Notes: a model not told the origin generated them from the letters alone. Numbered from the stretch's first letter, positions 43,371 to 53,345 are shown. The stretch: DNA of 64,000 nucleotides from Actinomadura nitritigenes (GCF_017573545.1 NZ_JAGEOK010000033.1:1-64000), one strand, 5' to 3'. Numbers and translations: made by a program.

Positions 43371-44882
43371 ATGACCGCAGACCTCAACGCGGGCACAGCG
43401 GGCCCGGGCGCCGCCGTGGCACCCGTCCGGCTGCGCACCACGGCCGGTACGGCGCTCATCGCCGCCACCGTGCTCGCCTCCATGGTCGGCTTCCTGGACG
43501 CATACATGATCAACGTGGCCGTACCCGCGATCGGCCGCGACCTGCACGCGAGCGTCGGCGAACTGCAGTGGGTGCTGACCGGCTACCTGATCACGGTCGC
43601 CGCGCTGCTGCTGCTCGCCGGTGCGCTCGCCGACCGTTTCGGACGGCGGCGGGTCCTGGTGGCCGGACTCCTGGTGATGCTCGTCGCGTCGGTGTGCTGC
43701 GCCGCCGCACCTACGGCGCCGGCGCTGATCGCGGCCCGGCTGGTACAGGGCGCAGGCGGAGCCCTGGTCGTGCCCAGCAGCCTCGCGCTGCTCAACGGGA
43801 CCTTGCGGGCCGCCGACCGCGCTCGCGGCATCGGGATCTGGGCCGGCATCTCGACGCTCGGCACCACCGTCGGGCCCTACGGGGGCGGGTGGCTGATCGA
43901 CCATGCCTCGTGGCGCTGGGTCTTCCTGCTCAACCTGCCGCTCATCGCAACCGCGCTGTGGGTGCTGCGCCATGTTCCCGCAGGCACCGGCGCTCTACGG
44001 CCCCTGTCGCTGGACATCGTCGGCGCGCTGCTCGCCGTGGTCGGCTTGGGGGGCGTCATCTACGCCCTGACCGCGGGGCCGGAGTCGGGGTGGACGACCG
44101 CGCCCGTGGTGGCATCCGGAGTGCTCGGGCTGGTGTGCTCGGCAGCGCTGGCGCCCGTCGAACGGCGCCTGCGACGGCCGATGCTGCCGACATCGCTGTT
44201 CCGGTCGCGGCCGTTCACCGCGATCAATGCGGCGACCGTGCTGTTCTACGGCGCGTTGGCCGCCGCGGCCTATCTGGTCGTCCTGCAGTGCGAGCTCCGG
44301 CTCGGCTACAGCGCGACCGCGGCCGGAGCGGCGCTGATCCCCGAATCCGCGGTGTTCCTCCTGGTCTCCCCCCTGGTCGGCGGCCTGGTCGCCAGGGTCG
44401 GGACGCGGTGGCCGATGGCCGTCGGCATTCTCGTGGTGGCCGGCGGGTTCTGCTGGTTGTCGGCCGCCGGGCCCGGCGAGCCGTACGCGCGGGCGATCCT
44501 GCCCGGCGCGGTCCTCTGGGGCCTCGGGATCGGGCTGACCGTCGCCCCGCTCACCGCGGGCGTGCTCGCCGCCGTCGACGACGGCGACCTGGGCGAAGCG
44601 GCGGCCGTCAACGACGCCGCGTCCCGCGTCGGCGGCGTCGTCCTGGTCGCGCTCGTCCCCGTCCTTCTCGGGGCCGGCGGCGCACACGACCTGGCCGGGC
44701 CGCTGGCCGCGCATTACCGGTTCGCGATGCTCGTCATGGCCGGCCTCGGCGCGGCCGGCGCCGTCCTGGCCGCCGTGTTCGTCCCGAGCCGCCGCATCAC
44801 CGGACGGCACACCGCCCCCGCTCCGCGGCTGCACGCCTGCGCCGTGCCGGAGCCCACGACGTCCGCAAGGAGAGAGCAGTGA
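43371..44882 (+). CDS. MFS drug-efflux transporter (DHA2 type)
   Basis: A 503-residue, 14-helix proton antiporter of the EmrB/QacA branch. It shows the helix-1 FLDAYMINVAVPAI motif, loop motif A GALADRFGRRRVLVAG, and motif C LGTTVGPYGGGWL with Gly-Pro. It exports hydrophobic or cationic toxic compounds. GGAGGGAAGG precedes the ATG. Its stop overlaps the following SDR start (GTGA), and it follows the muconolactone-isomerase-like gene by 41 bases, so the three genes form an operon. Confidence 0.92.
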   Translation: MTADLNAGTAGPGAAVAPVRLRTTAGTALIAATVLASMVGFLDAYMINVAVPAIGRDLHASVGELQWVLTGYLITVAALLLLAGALADRFGRRRVLVAGLLVMLVASVCCAAAPTAPALIAARLVQGAGGALVVPSSLALLNGTLRAADRARGIGIWAGISTLGTTVGPYGGGWLIDHASWRWVFLLNLPLIATALWVLRHVPAGTGALRPLSLDIVGALLAVVGLGGVIYALTAGPESGWTTAPVVASGVLGLVCSAALAPVERRLRRPMLPTSLFRSRPFTAINAATVLFYGALAAAAYLVVLQCELRLGYSATAAGAALIPESAVFLLVSPLVGGLVARVGTRWPMAVGILVVAGGFCWLSAAGPGEPYARAILPGAVLWGLGIGLTVAPLTAGVLAAVDDGDLGEAAAVNDAASRVGGVVLVALVPVLLGAGGAHDLAGPLAAHYRFAMLVMAGLGAAGAVLAAVFVPSRRITGRHTAPAPRLHACAVPEPTTSARREQ

Positions 44883-45598
44883 ACGATCTTTCGGCGAGCA
44901 CCGTCGTCATCATCGGTGGCACCTCGGGCATCGGGCTGGAGACCGCGCGGCGAGTGCACGCCGTCGGCGGGAAGCTGGTCATCACCGGCCGTGACCGGGA
45001 ACGACTCCGCTCCGTCCGGGACGAGCTCGGATCCGCGACCGCGGTGCTCGACCTGGGCGACGCCGAGGGGCCGGCCCGGTTCTTCGGCGAGCTGCCCGCA
45101 CCGGTCGACCATGTGCTGGTCAGCGGAGGCGGCCCGTTCTACGCCCCGATCGCCGAGATGGACTTCGACCGGGCACGGGACGTACTCGACGAGCATCTGC
45201 TGGGATCGCTGCGCATCGTGCGGGAGTGCGCGGCACGTGTCCGTCCCGGCGGATCGCTGACCCTCATCAGCGGCACCCATGCCCGCCGCCCCGGCGCGGG
45301 GTTGAGCCTCGCGGCCATCGCGGCCGCCGCGCTGCCCGCCATAGCGGCGAATGCCGCCCTCGAGATCGCCCCCGTCCGGGTCAACGCGATCGCCGCCGGG
45401 TTCGTCGACACCCCGCTGTCGGCTCGCCTGCTCGGCGACGGGCTGGAGCGGCGCCGGGAGCAGCTGCGCGCCACGCTCCCGATCCGCCGGGTCGTCGGAC
45501 CGGCGGACGTGGCCGCGCTCGCCCTGCACCTCATGGCCAATACCGCCCTCACCGGGGCGACCTACGACGTCGACGGCGGCCAGCAGCTCATCCCCTGA
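44879..45598 (+). CDS. Atypical short-chain dehydrogenase lacking YxxxK
   Basis: A 239-residue SDR-fold protein. The cofactor motif GGTSGIGLETAR and the C-terminal TGATYDVDGGQQL are normal. The catalytic segment reads HARRPGAGLSLAAIAAAALP, so the Tyr-xxx-Lys pair is replaced by small residues; Ser in LTLISGT is kept. It may be a non-canonical reductase or a regulatory NAD(P)-binding protein (compare NmrA/HSCARG-type uses of the fold). GTG start overlaps the MFS stop by 4 bases. It ends 4 bases from the convergent LuxR-type gene. Confidence 0.88.
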   Translation: MNDLSASTVVIIGGTSGIGLETARRVHAVGGKLVITGRDRERLRSVRDELGSATAVLDLGDAEGPARFFGELPAPVDHVLVSGGGPFYAPIAEMDFDRARDVLDEHLLGSLRIVRECAARVRPGGSLTLISGTHARRPGAGLSLAAIAAAALPAIAANAALEIAPVRVNAIAAGFVDTPLSARLLGDGLERRREQLRATLPIRRVVGPADVAALALHLMANTALTGATYDVDGGQQLIP

Positions 45599-45602
45599 GC
45601 CT

Positions 45603-48386
45603 TCACTGCGGTACGGACTCGGGCTCGCCCCCGAGGTCGGCGTCGCGGAGCTGCCTGCGGGAACCGATCCCGAGCTTGGTGAAGATCTTGCGGAGGTGCC
45701 ACTCGACCGTGCGCGGGCTCAGGAACAGGCGGGCGCCGACCTCCGGGTTCGACAGGCCGTCCCGGACGAGGAGAGCGATCTGCCTTTCCTGCTGCGTCAG
45801 TTCCGCGTTCGCCGGGACCTCGTTCTTGCGCTTGCGGACGCTCTCGCCGGTGGCGAGGAGCTCGCGGCGGGCGCGCTCGGCGAACGCCTCCATCCCGATC
45901 GCCGCGAACATCTCGTACGCCGTGCGCAGGTGGGTCCGCGCCTCGGCCCGCCGGCGGTTCCGCCGCAGCCACTCGCCGTACAGCAGGTGGGCGCGCGCCA
46001 GCTCCGGGCGCAGCAGCGTCCGCTCCAACCGCTCGATCGCCTCGCGGTAGAGGCCGTCCGCGTCGGCGCCCTCGCTCAACAGCGCCCGGCAGCGGGCCAG
46101 CACCCCTTGTGCCCAGTCGGTGCCGCACGGCTCCGTCGCGTCCGCCAGCTCTTCCAGCGCACCGTGGGCGGTCGTGCCGTCTCCGGCCCGCGCCGCGGCC
46201 TCGACGAGCTCGGGCAGCACCCACTGGACGGTGCACATGTCGGCGCCGCTGACGCTGGACCGGGCCGCCGGCAGCGCCTCCCCGTAGCGGGCCAGTCCGT
46301 TGTAGAGGATCGCCGCCGCCCACTGGGCGACCACGACCCCGTTCAGCTGGCCGTCCGCGCCCGCCCATCCGATCGTGTCGGCGATCAGCGCCTTCGCCCC
46401 GGTCTCCTTGCCCTGCATCGCCATCAGCACGAGCTTGGTGTGCTGCGCGATGGGCATGCCCGTCGCGGCGGCGACGGACTCGGATTCGGCGACGATCCCG
46501 GCCGCCGCGGCGAACTCACCGGCGAACAGGGTCATGATCCCCAACGATGCCAGGTAGATGGGGAGCACGGTGAGCGCACCGGCCGCGCGGACCACCTCGG
46601 CCGCCCGGGCGTACGTCTCGTGCATCGCCCGGTCGTCCCAGATGACGCAGCTCACACCGCAGGCCGCCCAACCCCACTTCAGCAGATCCTGCACGGGATA
46701 ATCCCGGAGCGCGGCCATCGCCCTTCGCAGTGTGGGCAGTGCGGCACTACGGCCTTCAGTGACCAGCAGCGCGTAACCCTCGAGGACGAGGGTCAGGGGC
46801 CGCGGACCGTTTTCTGGAGGGGGGAGTCTCCGCAACGCCCGCGAGATCGCCATGACGCTGTCCCGGTCCCCGGCGGCGAACGCCGCGGTGCCCCACGCGA
46901 GGAGATAGGTCTCCCGCGCGAGGTCCAGATCGTAGGGTTCGAGCCGTTGTGCGGCCGCCAGCATCATCGGCGGCGCCTCGTTGTTGAAGCCGGCCGCGAA
47001 CGTGATGTGCCCTCGGACCAGGTGAGCCCGCACGCGTTGGAAGTCGTCTTGGGCATTCCGGTCGGCGATGTGGACGAGCCTGCGTGCGGCGTCGAGGTCG
47101 CCTGCCCGGAGGCTCGCGTCCGCGGCCGCCAGGGCGCGCTCGGTGCGCTGCGAGGTCTCGGTCGTCAAGGCCACCGACCGCTGCAGGAACGCCGCCGCCG
47201 CGGCCAGCCCGCCCCGCGCCTGCGCACGGCCGGCCGATCGCTCCAGTTCCGCGGCGACCGCCTCGTCCGGTCCGGCGGTGGCGGACGCGAGGTGCCAGGC
47301 CCGGCGGTCCGGGTCGGCCTGCGGATCGGTGACCTCCGCCAACGCCGAATGCACCGCTTGGCGGTCCTTCTGCTCCGCCGACCCGTAGACCGCCGACCGT
47401 ACGAGCGGATGACGGAAGACCACGCGTACGTCGAAGACCAGCAGCCCGTCCATCTCGCTCAGCAGAGCGGTCGACGGCGCGATGCCGAGCCGTTCGGCGG
47501 CCCGCCACACCAGGGCGATGTCGCCGGTCGGTTCGGCGGCGGCGAGCAGCAGAAGCAGCCGGGCCCGCTCGGGGAGACTCCGGATCCGGTCGAGGAAGCT
47601 CTGCTCGATCCGACCGGGCAGGGGATCGGTGTTCAGCAGACCGAATCCGCCGGCCACCTCGGTCAGGCTCAAACCGCGCGGCAACTCCAGCAGAGCGAGC
47701 GGATTGCCCTTGGTCTCCGCGATGATCCGATCGCGGATGCGCCGATCGAGCCGGGCCGGGGTCACCGAGTCCAGCAGGAGGTGGGAATCGGCGCTGTTCA
47801 GACCGGTGACCTCCAGTTCCGGGAGCCCGAGAAGCTCCTGGGAGCGCTCCCGTGAGCCGAACACCAGCGCGACCGACTCGGCCAGCAGCCGACGCGCCAC
47901 GAACCCCAGCACCTGTGCCGAAGACCGGTCCATCCACTGCGCATCGTCCACCACGCACAGCAGCGGACGCTCCTCCGAGGCGTCCGACAACAGACTCAGC
48001 ACCGCCAGCCCCACCAGGAACCGCTCCGGAGGCGCCCCCGCCCGCATGCCGAACACCGTCTCCAACGCATCGCGCTGCGGAGAAGGAAGAGCACCCAACC
48101 GGTTCAGCAACGGCGCGCACAGCTGGTGCAACGTCGCGAACGCCAACTCCATCTCCGATTCCACACCCACCGCCCGCAACACCTGCGCGTTCCCCGCCGC
48201 CACACCCCCCGCATACTCCAGCAGCGCCGACTTCCCCACTCCGGCCTCACCGTGCACCACCAGCACGCGGCTCTCACCCGTACGAACAGCCGCCACCATC
48301 TGATCGAGTTGAGCGCACTCCGACCCGCGCCCGAGCAACCCGACGCCGTCACCGCGCCCGGCGCCCCGCCTACCTGAAGCCACCAC
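45603..48386 (-). CDS. LuxR-family ATP-binding regulator (LAL type)
   Basis: A STAND-type activator of about 927 residues. The N-terminal ATPase has Walker A HGEAGVGKSALLEY and Walker B PLLCVVDDAQWMD. A TPR-like helical middle follows, and the C-terminal LuxR domain is TQQERQIALLVRDGLSNPEV and LFLSPRTVEWHLRKIF. The frame opens at 48464, but the first family-like residues are VGLLGRGSECAQLDQM; a GTG at 48386 behind AAGGCGGG is a reasonable start. It is close in sequence to the regulator at 50510 (same VDD.QW.DR and LLYGEWLRR blocks), indicating a recent family expansion. Target genes unknown; the convergent efflux operon and nearby hydrolases are candidates. Confidence 0.9.
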   Translation of the reverse strand: MVASGRRGAGRGDGVGLLGRGSECAQLDQMVAAVRTGESRVLVVHGEAGVGKSALLEYAGGVAAGNAQVLRAVGVESEMELAFATLHQLCAPLLNRLGALPSPQRDALETVFGMRAGAPPERFLVGLAVLSLLSDASEERPLLCVVDDAQWMDRSSAQVLGFVARRLLAESVALVFGSRERSQELLGLPELEVTGLNSADSHLLLDSVTPARLDRRIRDRIIAETKGNPLALLELPRGLSLTEVAGGFGLLNTDPLPGRIEQSFLDRIRSLPERARLLLLLAAAEPTGDIALVWRAAERLGIAPSTALLSEMDGLLVFDVRVVFRHPLVRSAVYGSAEQKDRQAVHSALAEVTDPQADPDRRAWHLASATAGPDEAVAAELERSAGRAQARGGLAAAAAFLQRSVALTTETSQRTERALAAADASLRAGDLDAARRLVHIADRNAQDDFQRVRAHLVRGHITFAAGFNNEAPPMMLAAAQRLEPYDLDLARETYLLAWGTAAFAAGDRDSVMAISRALRRLPPPENGPRPLTLVLEGYALLVTEGRSAALPTLRRAMAALRDYPVQDLLKWGWAACGVSCVIWDDRAMHETYARAAEVVRAAGALTVLPIYLASLGIMTLFAGEFAAAAGIVAESESVAAATGMPIAQHTKLVLMAMQGKETGAKALIADTIGWAGADGQLNGVVVAQWAAAILYNGLARYGEALPAARSSVSGADMCTVQWVLPELVEAAARAGDGTTAHGALEELADATEPCGTDWAQGVLARCRALLSEGADADGLYREAIERLERTLLRPELARAHLLYGEWLRRNRRRAEARTHLRTAYEMFAAIGMEAFAERARRELLATGESVRKRKNEVPANAELTQQERQIALLVRDGLSNPEVGARLFLSPRTVEWHLRKIFTKLGIGSRRQLRDADLGGEPESVPQ

Positions 48387-48521
48387 CCACCCGCCTTCGT
48401 CGCAGTTCACTCTGCATACACCCCGGTCGAGCCGGAGCCAAGCGATAACTCCAGAACACCCCATTGTTCACGTACGGCCGCCTTACCAGAAGACAGTGAT
48501 CTCGACGGCCGATGGGCGCCG

Positions 48522-48938
48522 CTACGGTTCCTCTCCGGGCATCTCCCAGCCGACCAGGCGCATGGCCCTGCGGGCGACAGCCGGAACCTCGTACATCCAC
48601 AGGGACCGGCCGCGGCGGATCAGTTCCTGTTCGGCTTGGCGGAGGAGCAACAGGTTGCCGACGTCGATGAAGTCGAGACCGCCGAGGTCCACGTGCAGGT
48701 CCTGGGCACTGGAGGCGATGGCGGCCTGCAGGGCGGTGGCGAGCAGGTCGCGCCCGGAAAGGTCGGCCTCGCCCTCCAGGTGCATCAGCAGCGGGCTCGC
48801 ACGCGTGACGATGCGCAGGAGCCCGTCCCTGACCTCGGAGATGCCCGGAAGGGGATCGGGCAGGCCCAGGGCGGTCGCCTCGAAGGCGGCCTTTTCGGGT
48901 GAGAGCGGCGGCGTGTGGAGATCAGCGTAGGGAATCAT
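48522..48938 (-). CDS. STAS-domain protein (anti-sigma factor antagonist-like)
   Basis: A 138-residue protein with a STAS fold: LLRIVTRASPLLMHLEGEAD as the first strand pair, DLHVDLGGLDFIDVGNLLLL as the conserved central strand-helix, and a C-terminal VPAVARRAMRLVGW. The usual phosphorylatable Ser/Thr of SpoIIAA-like proteins (DS in DSSG) is D-V-G here (FIDVGNL), so switching by phosphorylation is doubtful. The ATG at 48938 is preferred over an upstream GTG at 48956. GTCCCTGG (48983) lies in its promoter region. No partner anti-sigma factor is adjacent. Confidence 0.82.
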   Translation of the reverse strand: MIPYADLHTPPLSPEKAAFEATALGLPDPLPGISEVRDGLLRIVTRASPLLMHLEGEADLSGRDLLATALQAAIASSAQDLHVDLGGLDFIDVGNLLLLRQAEQELIRRGRSLWMYEVPAVARRAMRLVGWEMPGEEP

Positions 48939-49069
48939 GCTCACCAGTCTTCTCACCGTCCCATGACCTCGCGCCGGGGGAAGTCCCTGGCCGATGCCCG
49001 GGCATCAGCCGACAGGGGCATCCCCAGGACCGCCCGACTCCCCAGGGGTCAGACTGCTTCCTGCGCCGT

Positions 49070-50113
49070 TCAGCCGCTCACGGCAAGGCGGTCGGCGTCG
49101 ATGACGGCCTGAGCGAATCCCTCCGGATCCTCCTGCGGGACGTTGTGGCCGACGCCGAACTCCCGGTGGTCGTAGGGGCCGGTGAATCTACTGCGATACG
49201 CCGAGCCGCTTCCTGCCGGGGTGAACGGGTCGTCCCTTCCGTCGATCGTGATCGCGGGAACGGAGATCGCCGGAGCCCGCTGCAAGACACGTTCCAGGTC
49301 GGCGTACTCCGGCTCACTCGGCGCGAGGCTCAGGCGCCAGCGGTAATTGCCGATGACGATGGGGACGTAATCGGGGTTGTCGAACGCCGCCGCGGTCCGC
49401 TGGTACGTCTCTTCGGAGAAATTCCATGTCGGCGAGTTGAATTTCCACACGAACCGGCCGAAGTCGTAACGGTATCGGGTCAGTCCCGTCACGCCCCGCT
49501 CGGTGGCGAAGTAGTACTGGTACCACCACGCGTTCTCCGCCATGGGAGGCAGCGGCTCGAGATTGGCGGCCAGGTTCGTGATCAGGTAGCCCGTGACGGA
49601 CACCAGGGCCCTGCAGCGGTGCGGCCACAGGGCGGCGATGATGTCGGCGGTCCGGGACCCCCAGTCGTAACCGGCCAGGATCGCCTTGCGGATGTGCAGC
49701 GCGTCCATCAGCGCGACGATGTCGAGCGCGAAGGCGGCCTGGTCGGCGTTGCGCGGCGTCTCGGCGGACAGGAACCTGGTCGTGCCGTAGCCCCGGAAGT
49801 ACGGCACGATCACCCGGTAGCCCGCCGCCGCGAGCAACGGCGCGACGTCGACGTAGCTGTGGATGTCGTACGGGAAGCCGTGCATGAGGATGACCGGCCG
49901 ACCGTTCGCGGGCCCGGCCTCGGCGTACCCGACGTTCAACACGCCCGCCTTGATCTGCTTCACCGGGCCGAAGGACCCGCGGGTCGCACGCCTCGCCGGC
50001 GCCGGCGCACCGAGCGGTCGCCCGGCGGCCGGGTCGGCGAGACCGAAAGGAGTGAGCGCCGCCGCGCCGGCGGCGACACCCAGGAAGTGCCGTCGGTCAG
50101 GGGTGAAGTCCAT
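49070..50113 (-). CDS. Tat-exported alpha/beta hydrolase (epoxide hydrolase-like)
   Basis: A 347-residue exported enzyme. The twin-arginine signal DRRHFLGVAAGAAALTPFG is at the N-terminus. The alpha/beta hydrolase fold shows VILMHGFPYDIHSY and nucleophile elbow LAGYDWGSR, with Asp as nucleophile, so an epoxide hydrolase or dehalogenase type. The acid lies in TIDGRDDPFTP and the His in FGVGHNVPQEDP. AAGGAGG lies 6 bases before the ATG at 50113, so the longer open frame to 50338 is rejected. It is divergent from a LuxR-type regulator across 396 bases rich in CCAGG repeats. Confidence 0.9.
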   Translation of the reverse strand: MDFTPDRRHFLGVAAGAAALTPFGLADPAAGRPLGAPAPARRATRGSFGPVKQIKAGVLNVGYAEAGPANGRPVILMHGFPYDIHSYVDVAPLLAAAGYRVIVPYFRGYGTTRFLSAETPRNADQAAFALDIVALMDALHIRKAILAGYDWGSRTADIIAALWPHRCRALVSVTGYLITNLAANLEPLPPMAENAWWYQYYFATERGVTGLTRYRYDFGRFVWKFNSPTWNFSEETYQRTAAAFDNPDYVPIVIGNYRWRLSLAPSEPEYADLERVLQRAPAISVPAITIDGRDDPFTPAGSGSAYRSRFTGPYDHREFGVGHNVPQEDPEGFAQAVIDADRLAVSG

Positions 50114-50509
50114 GAGGGGCCTCCTTAGGCCGGGTTCGCTGCTTCGTCCCGCCAGGCTTCGATCCCTGGCTTGGGCCGGTACCACCATCGGATCTCCACC
50201 GGGCTCATCGCGCCCGTGACCGTCCCTGGCACGGGCCCTGGGACGCATGGCGGTGCACGCGGGCGACGGGACCGGTTGTCCACCCACGGCCACCGGCGCC
50301 GATCGCCCTCCGGCGCCTTGCCGACCAGCACGCCCCATGTAAAGATCAACCGTTGTCCGTGACTTCGCGATCCGATGGGTCGAAGGAGCAGGGAGGCCCT
50401 GTGGGGGACATGGCGAGCCTGACGTCGGCGGAACGGCACCCTGCTCTTCGGCGGACGCGGGAGCGCACCGCCAGCCACCGTCCGCCGGCGCCCGCGGCCA
50501 TCACCTGAC
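50114..50509. promoter_or_regulatory. Divergent leader with CCAGG/CCTGG repeats
   Basis: 396 bases between the Tat hydrolase and the LuxR-type regulator, with no gene. It contains GCCAGGCTTCGATCCCTGGC (50151-50170, 6-bp outer arms) and GTCCCTGG near 50222 followed by CCCTGGGAC. These resemble the CCAGGGA-N3-TCCCTGG sites at 42.6 kb. They are candidate operators; the high GC content makes chance matches possible. Confidence 0.4.
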
Positions 50510-53272
50510 ATGAGCCGGGATCGGCGGCTCCGCCGCAAGACTCGTCTGGTCGACCGCCAGGACGAGCGGGAAGTGCTCGCCGAGTTCCTCAAGGCCGTTC
50601 GGGGCGGAGAGAGCCGCGCCCTGGTGCTCCGCGGGGATCCCGGGGTGGGCAAGACCGCGCTGCTGGAGTACCTCGGCGAGCAGGCCACGGGCTGCCGGGT
50701 CATGCGCGTGGCGGGCGTCCAGTCGGAGGTGGAGCTGGCGTTCGCGGGCGTTCATCAGCTCTGCCTGCCGATGCTGGACCGGCTGGACCGGTTGCCGGCT
50801 CCTCAGCGGGACGCGTTGCAGGTCGCCTTCGGGCTGGCCGAGGGCCCTGTGCCGGAGCGGTTCCTCGTGGGACTGGCGGTCCTCAGCCTGCTGTCGGAGG
50901 CGGCGGAGGAGCAGCCGCTGATCTGCGTGGTCGACGATCAGCACTGGATCGACCGTGCTTCCGCGCTCTCGCTGGGATTCGTCGCGCGGAGGCTGGGAGC
51001 GGACCCCGTCGGAATAGTGTTCGGAACCAGAAGTCCCAGGGACGAGCTGGCCGGCCTGCCCGAGCTGCATGTGACCGGTCTGCCGGAGGCCGATGCCCGG
51101 ATCCTGCTGGAGTCCGCACTGCACGGGCCGCTGGACGAGCAGGTGCGCGACCAGATCGTCGCCGAGACGCGCGGCAATCCTCTGGCGCTGCTGGAACTGC
51201 CGCGCGGCCTCACCCAGACTCAGCTGGCGGGCGGCTTCGGGCTGCCGGGCGTCGTGTCGCTGTCGGCGCGGATCGAGGACAGTTTCCGCCGCCAGCTGGA
51301 GGCGCTACCACCCGAGTCGCGCCGGCTCCTGCAACTGGCGGCGGCCGAACCCTCCGGCGACACCTCGCTGGTATGGCGCGCCGCCGATCGGCTCGGGATC
51401 GCGATCCAGGCCGAGACGGCGGGGCTTGCGGAGTTCGGCGCGCAGGTGAGCTTCCGGCACCCCATGCTGCGCTCGGCCGCCTACCTGTCGGCCCCCGAGC
51501 ACGACCGCCGCGCGGCGCATCTCGCCCTCGCCGAGGTCACCGACCGGACGATCGATCCCGATCGCCGGGCCTGGCACCTCTCCCAAGCCGCGACGGGACC
51601 GGACGAGGAGCTGGCGGACGACCTCGAGCAGTCGGCGATGCGCGCCCAGGCACGCGGCGGGCTCTCGGCGGCCGCGGCGTTCCTGCAGCGCGCGGCGGCG
51701 CTGACCGTGGACCCGTCCCGTCGTGCCGACCGCATGCTGGCGGCGGCACAGACCCACGTGCAGGCGGGCGAGTTCGGCACGGCTCTGGAACTGCTCGCGA
51801 TGGCACGGGTCGATCCGCTCGACGAGCTGCAGAGCGCCCGGATCGACCTGCTGTACGCGGAGATCGACTTCGCCTCCGGGCTGGGCGGCGAGGCCCCGGC
51901 GCTGCTGTTGAAGGCGGCCCGGCGCCTGGAGCCCCTCGACGCCGATCTGGCTAGCGACACGTATCTGACGGCGTGGCTCGCCGCTCTCCTCGCCGGCCGG
52001 TCGGCGACCTCAGCGGATCTGGCCGAGGTGTCGGCCGCCGTCCAGGCCCGCACGCCGCCGGCGCACCCGCTGGGGCTTCCCGAGATCCTCCTCTCCGCCC
52101 TCACCCTCCTCGTCACCCGGGGGCCCGCCACGGCCGCGCCCGTCCTCCGGGAGGTGGTGGAGCGCTTCACCGCGACCGGCATCCCCGCCAAGGACGATCT
52201 GCAGTGGGGCTGGTTCGCCCAAGCCACCGCCAGCGCCCTGCTGGACTACACCCCCTGGCGCACGATCCTCGAACGGCAGGTCCATGTCTGCCGCGAGGTG
52301 GGCGCGCTCGACCGCCTTCCGGTCATGCTGGGGGCGCTCGGAACGGCGACCGTGTGGAGCGGCGACTTCGCTGCGGCCGAGCTGCTGGACGCCGAGGCCG
52401 ACGCGGTGTGCGAGGCGACGGGCAGTCCCGCCGCCCCCTACACGGCGCTGGCACTGGTGTGCATGCGGGGCGACGAGGCCAACGCCGTCCCGCTGATCGA
52501 AACGGTGATCAGCGAGGCCACCGCGGGCGGGCAGGGCATCGCGGTGGCCTATGCGAACTGGACGGCCGCCATCCTCTACAACGGGCTCGGCCGGTACGGC
52601 GAGGCGCTCGCCGCCGCGACGGCGTCCAGCGAGGACGCCCCCGGCCTGTACGTCTCGCTCTGGGCACTGCCCGAACTCGTCGAGGCCGCGGCGCACAGCG
52701 GCGAGACCGGGATCGCACGAGACGCGCTGTCGCGATTCGCCGCCGCCTCCCGTGCGGTCGGGGCCGATTTCGGATTGGGGCTCGAGGCCCGCTGCCGCGC
52801 GCTGCTGAGCGAGGGCGAGCTCGCCGAAGACCTCTTCGCCGAGGCGATCGAGCGGCTCGCCCGCACCCCGCTCCGCCCCGAGCTCGCCCGCGCCCACCTG
52901 CTGTACGGCGAGTGGCTCCGCGGCCAGGACCGTCGCGCCGATGCCCGCACCCAGGTGCGCACCGCCCACGAGCTGTTCGCGGACCTGGGCATGGCCGCGT
53001 TCGCCGAACGCGCCCGGCGCGAACTGCTGGCCACCGGTGAACGTGTACGGCATACCGTCGAGGCCGCCGGTGCCCTGACCGCCAAGGAGGCCCTCATCGC
53101 CAGGCTGGCGCGTGAAGGCCGCACCAATTCCGAAATCGGAACCCAGCTGTTCATCAGCGCCCGCACGGTCGAATGGCACCTGCGCAACATCTTCAGCAAG
53201 CTCGGCATCGCCTCCCGCCGGGAACTCGGCGCCGCTCTGGCCGAGCAGAAGCGCGCGTTGCCGTCGGCATAG
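50510..53272 (+). CDS. LuxR-family ATP-binding regulator (LAL type)
   Basis: A 920-residue STAND-type activator. Walker A is RGDPGVGKTALLEY, and Walker B is PLICVVDDQHWID. The long TPR-like middle is followed by a LuxR helix-turn-helix (LTAKEALIARLAREGRTNSE, LFISARTVEWHLRNIF). The ATG at 50510 has no good ribosome binding site and the start may differ by a few codons. Flanked on both sides by Tat-exported epoxide-hydrolase-like genes (50113 divergent, 53563 downstream), which are plausible targets. Paralogous to the regulator at 45603. Confidence 0.9.
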   Translation: MSRDRRLRRKTRLVDRQDEREVLAEFLKAVRGGESRALVLRGDPGVGKTALLEYLGEQATGCRVMRVAGVQSEVELAFAGVHQLCLPMLDRLDRLPAPQRDALQVAFGLAEGPVPERFLVGLAVLSLLSEAAEEQPLICVVDDQHWIDRASALSLGFVARRLGADPVGIVFGTRSPRDELAGLPELHVTGLPEADARILLESALHGPLDEQVRDQIVAETRGNPLALLELPRGLTQTQLAGGFGLPGVVSLSARIEDSFRRQLEALPPESRRLLQLAAAEPSGDTSLVWRAADRLGIAIQAETAGLAEFGAQVSFRHPMLRSAAYLSAPEHDRRAAHLALAEVTDRTIDPDRRAWHLSQAATGPDEELADDLEQSAMRAQARGGLSAAAAFLQRAAALTVDPSRRADRMLAAAQTHVQAGEFGTALELLAMARVDPLDELQSARIDLLYAEIDFASGLGGEAPALLLKAARRLEPLDADLASDTYLTAWLAALLAGRSATSADLAEVSAAVQARTPPAHPLGLPEILLSALTLLVTRGPATAAPVLREVVERFTATGIPAKDDLQWGWFAQATASALLDYTPWRTILERQVHVCREVGALDRLPVMLGALGTATVWSGDFAAAELLDAEADAVCEATGSPAAPYTALALVCMRGDEANAVPLIETVISEATAGGQGIAVAYANWTAAILYNGLGRYGEALAAATASSEDAPGLYVSLWALPELVEAAAHSGETGIARDALSRFAAASRAVGADFGLGLEARCRALLSEGELAEDLFAEAIERLARTPLRPELARAHLLYGEWLRGQDRRADARTQVRTAHELFADLGMAAFAERARRELLATGERVRHTVEAAGALTAKEALIARLAREGRTNSEIGTQLFISARTVEWHLRNIFSKLGIASRRELGAALAEQKRALPSA

Positions 53273-53345
53273 CCTTCGCCCTTCGACCGGCGTCGAGAAC
53301 GGGCTGAGCCGTTCGGCGGAGGACGGCGCAGCCGCCGTGCCCTGC

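Noticed and set aside
35336..44882. Natural-product biosynthetic cluster
   Set aside because: Oxidoreductases, hydrolases and an exporter are present, but there is no polyketide synthase, NRPS, terpene or RiPP core gene.
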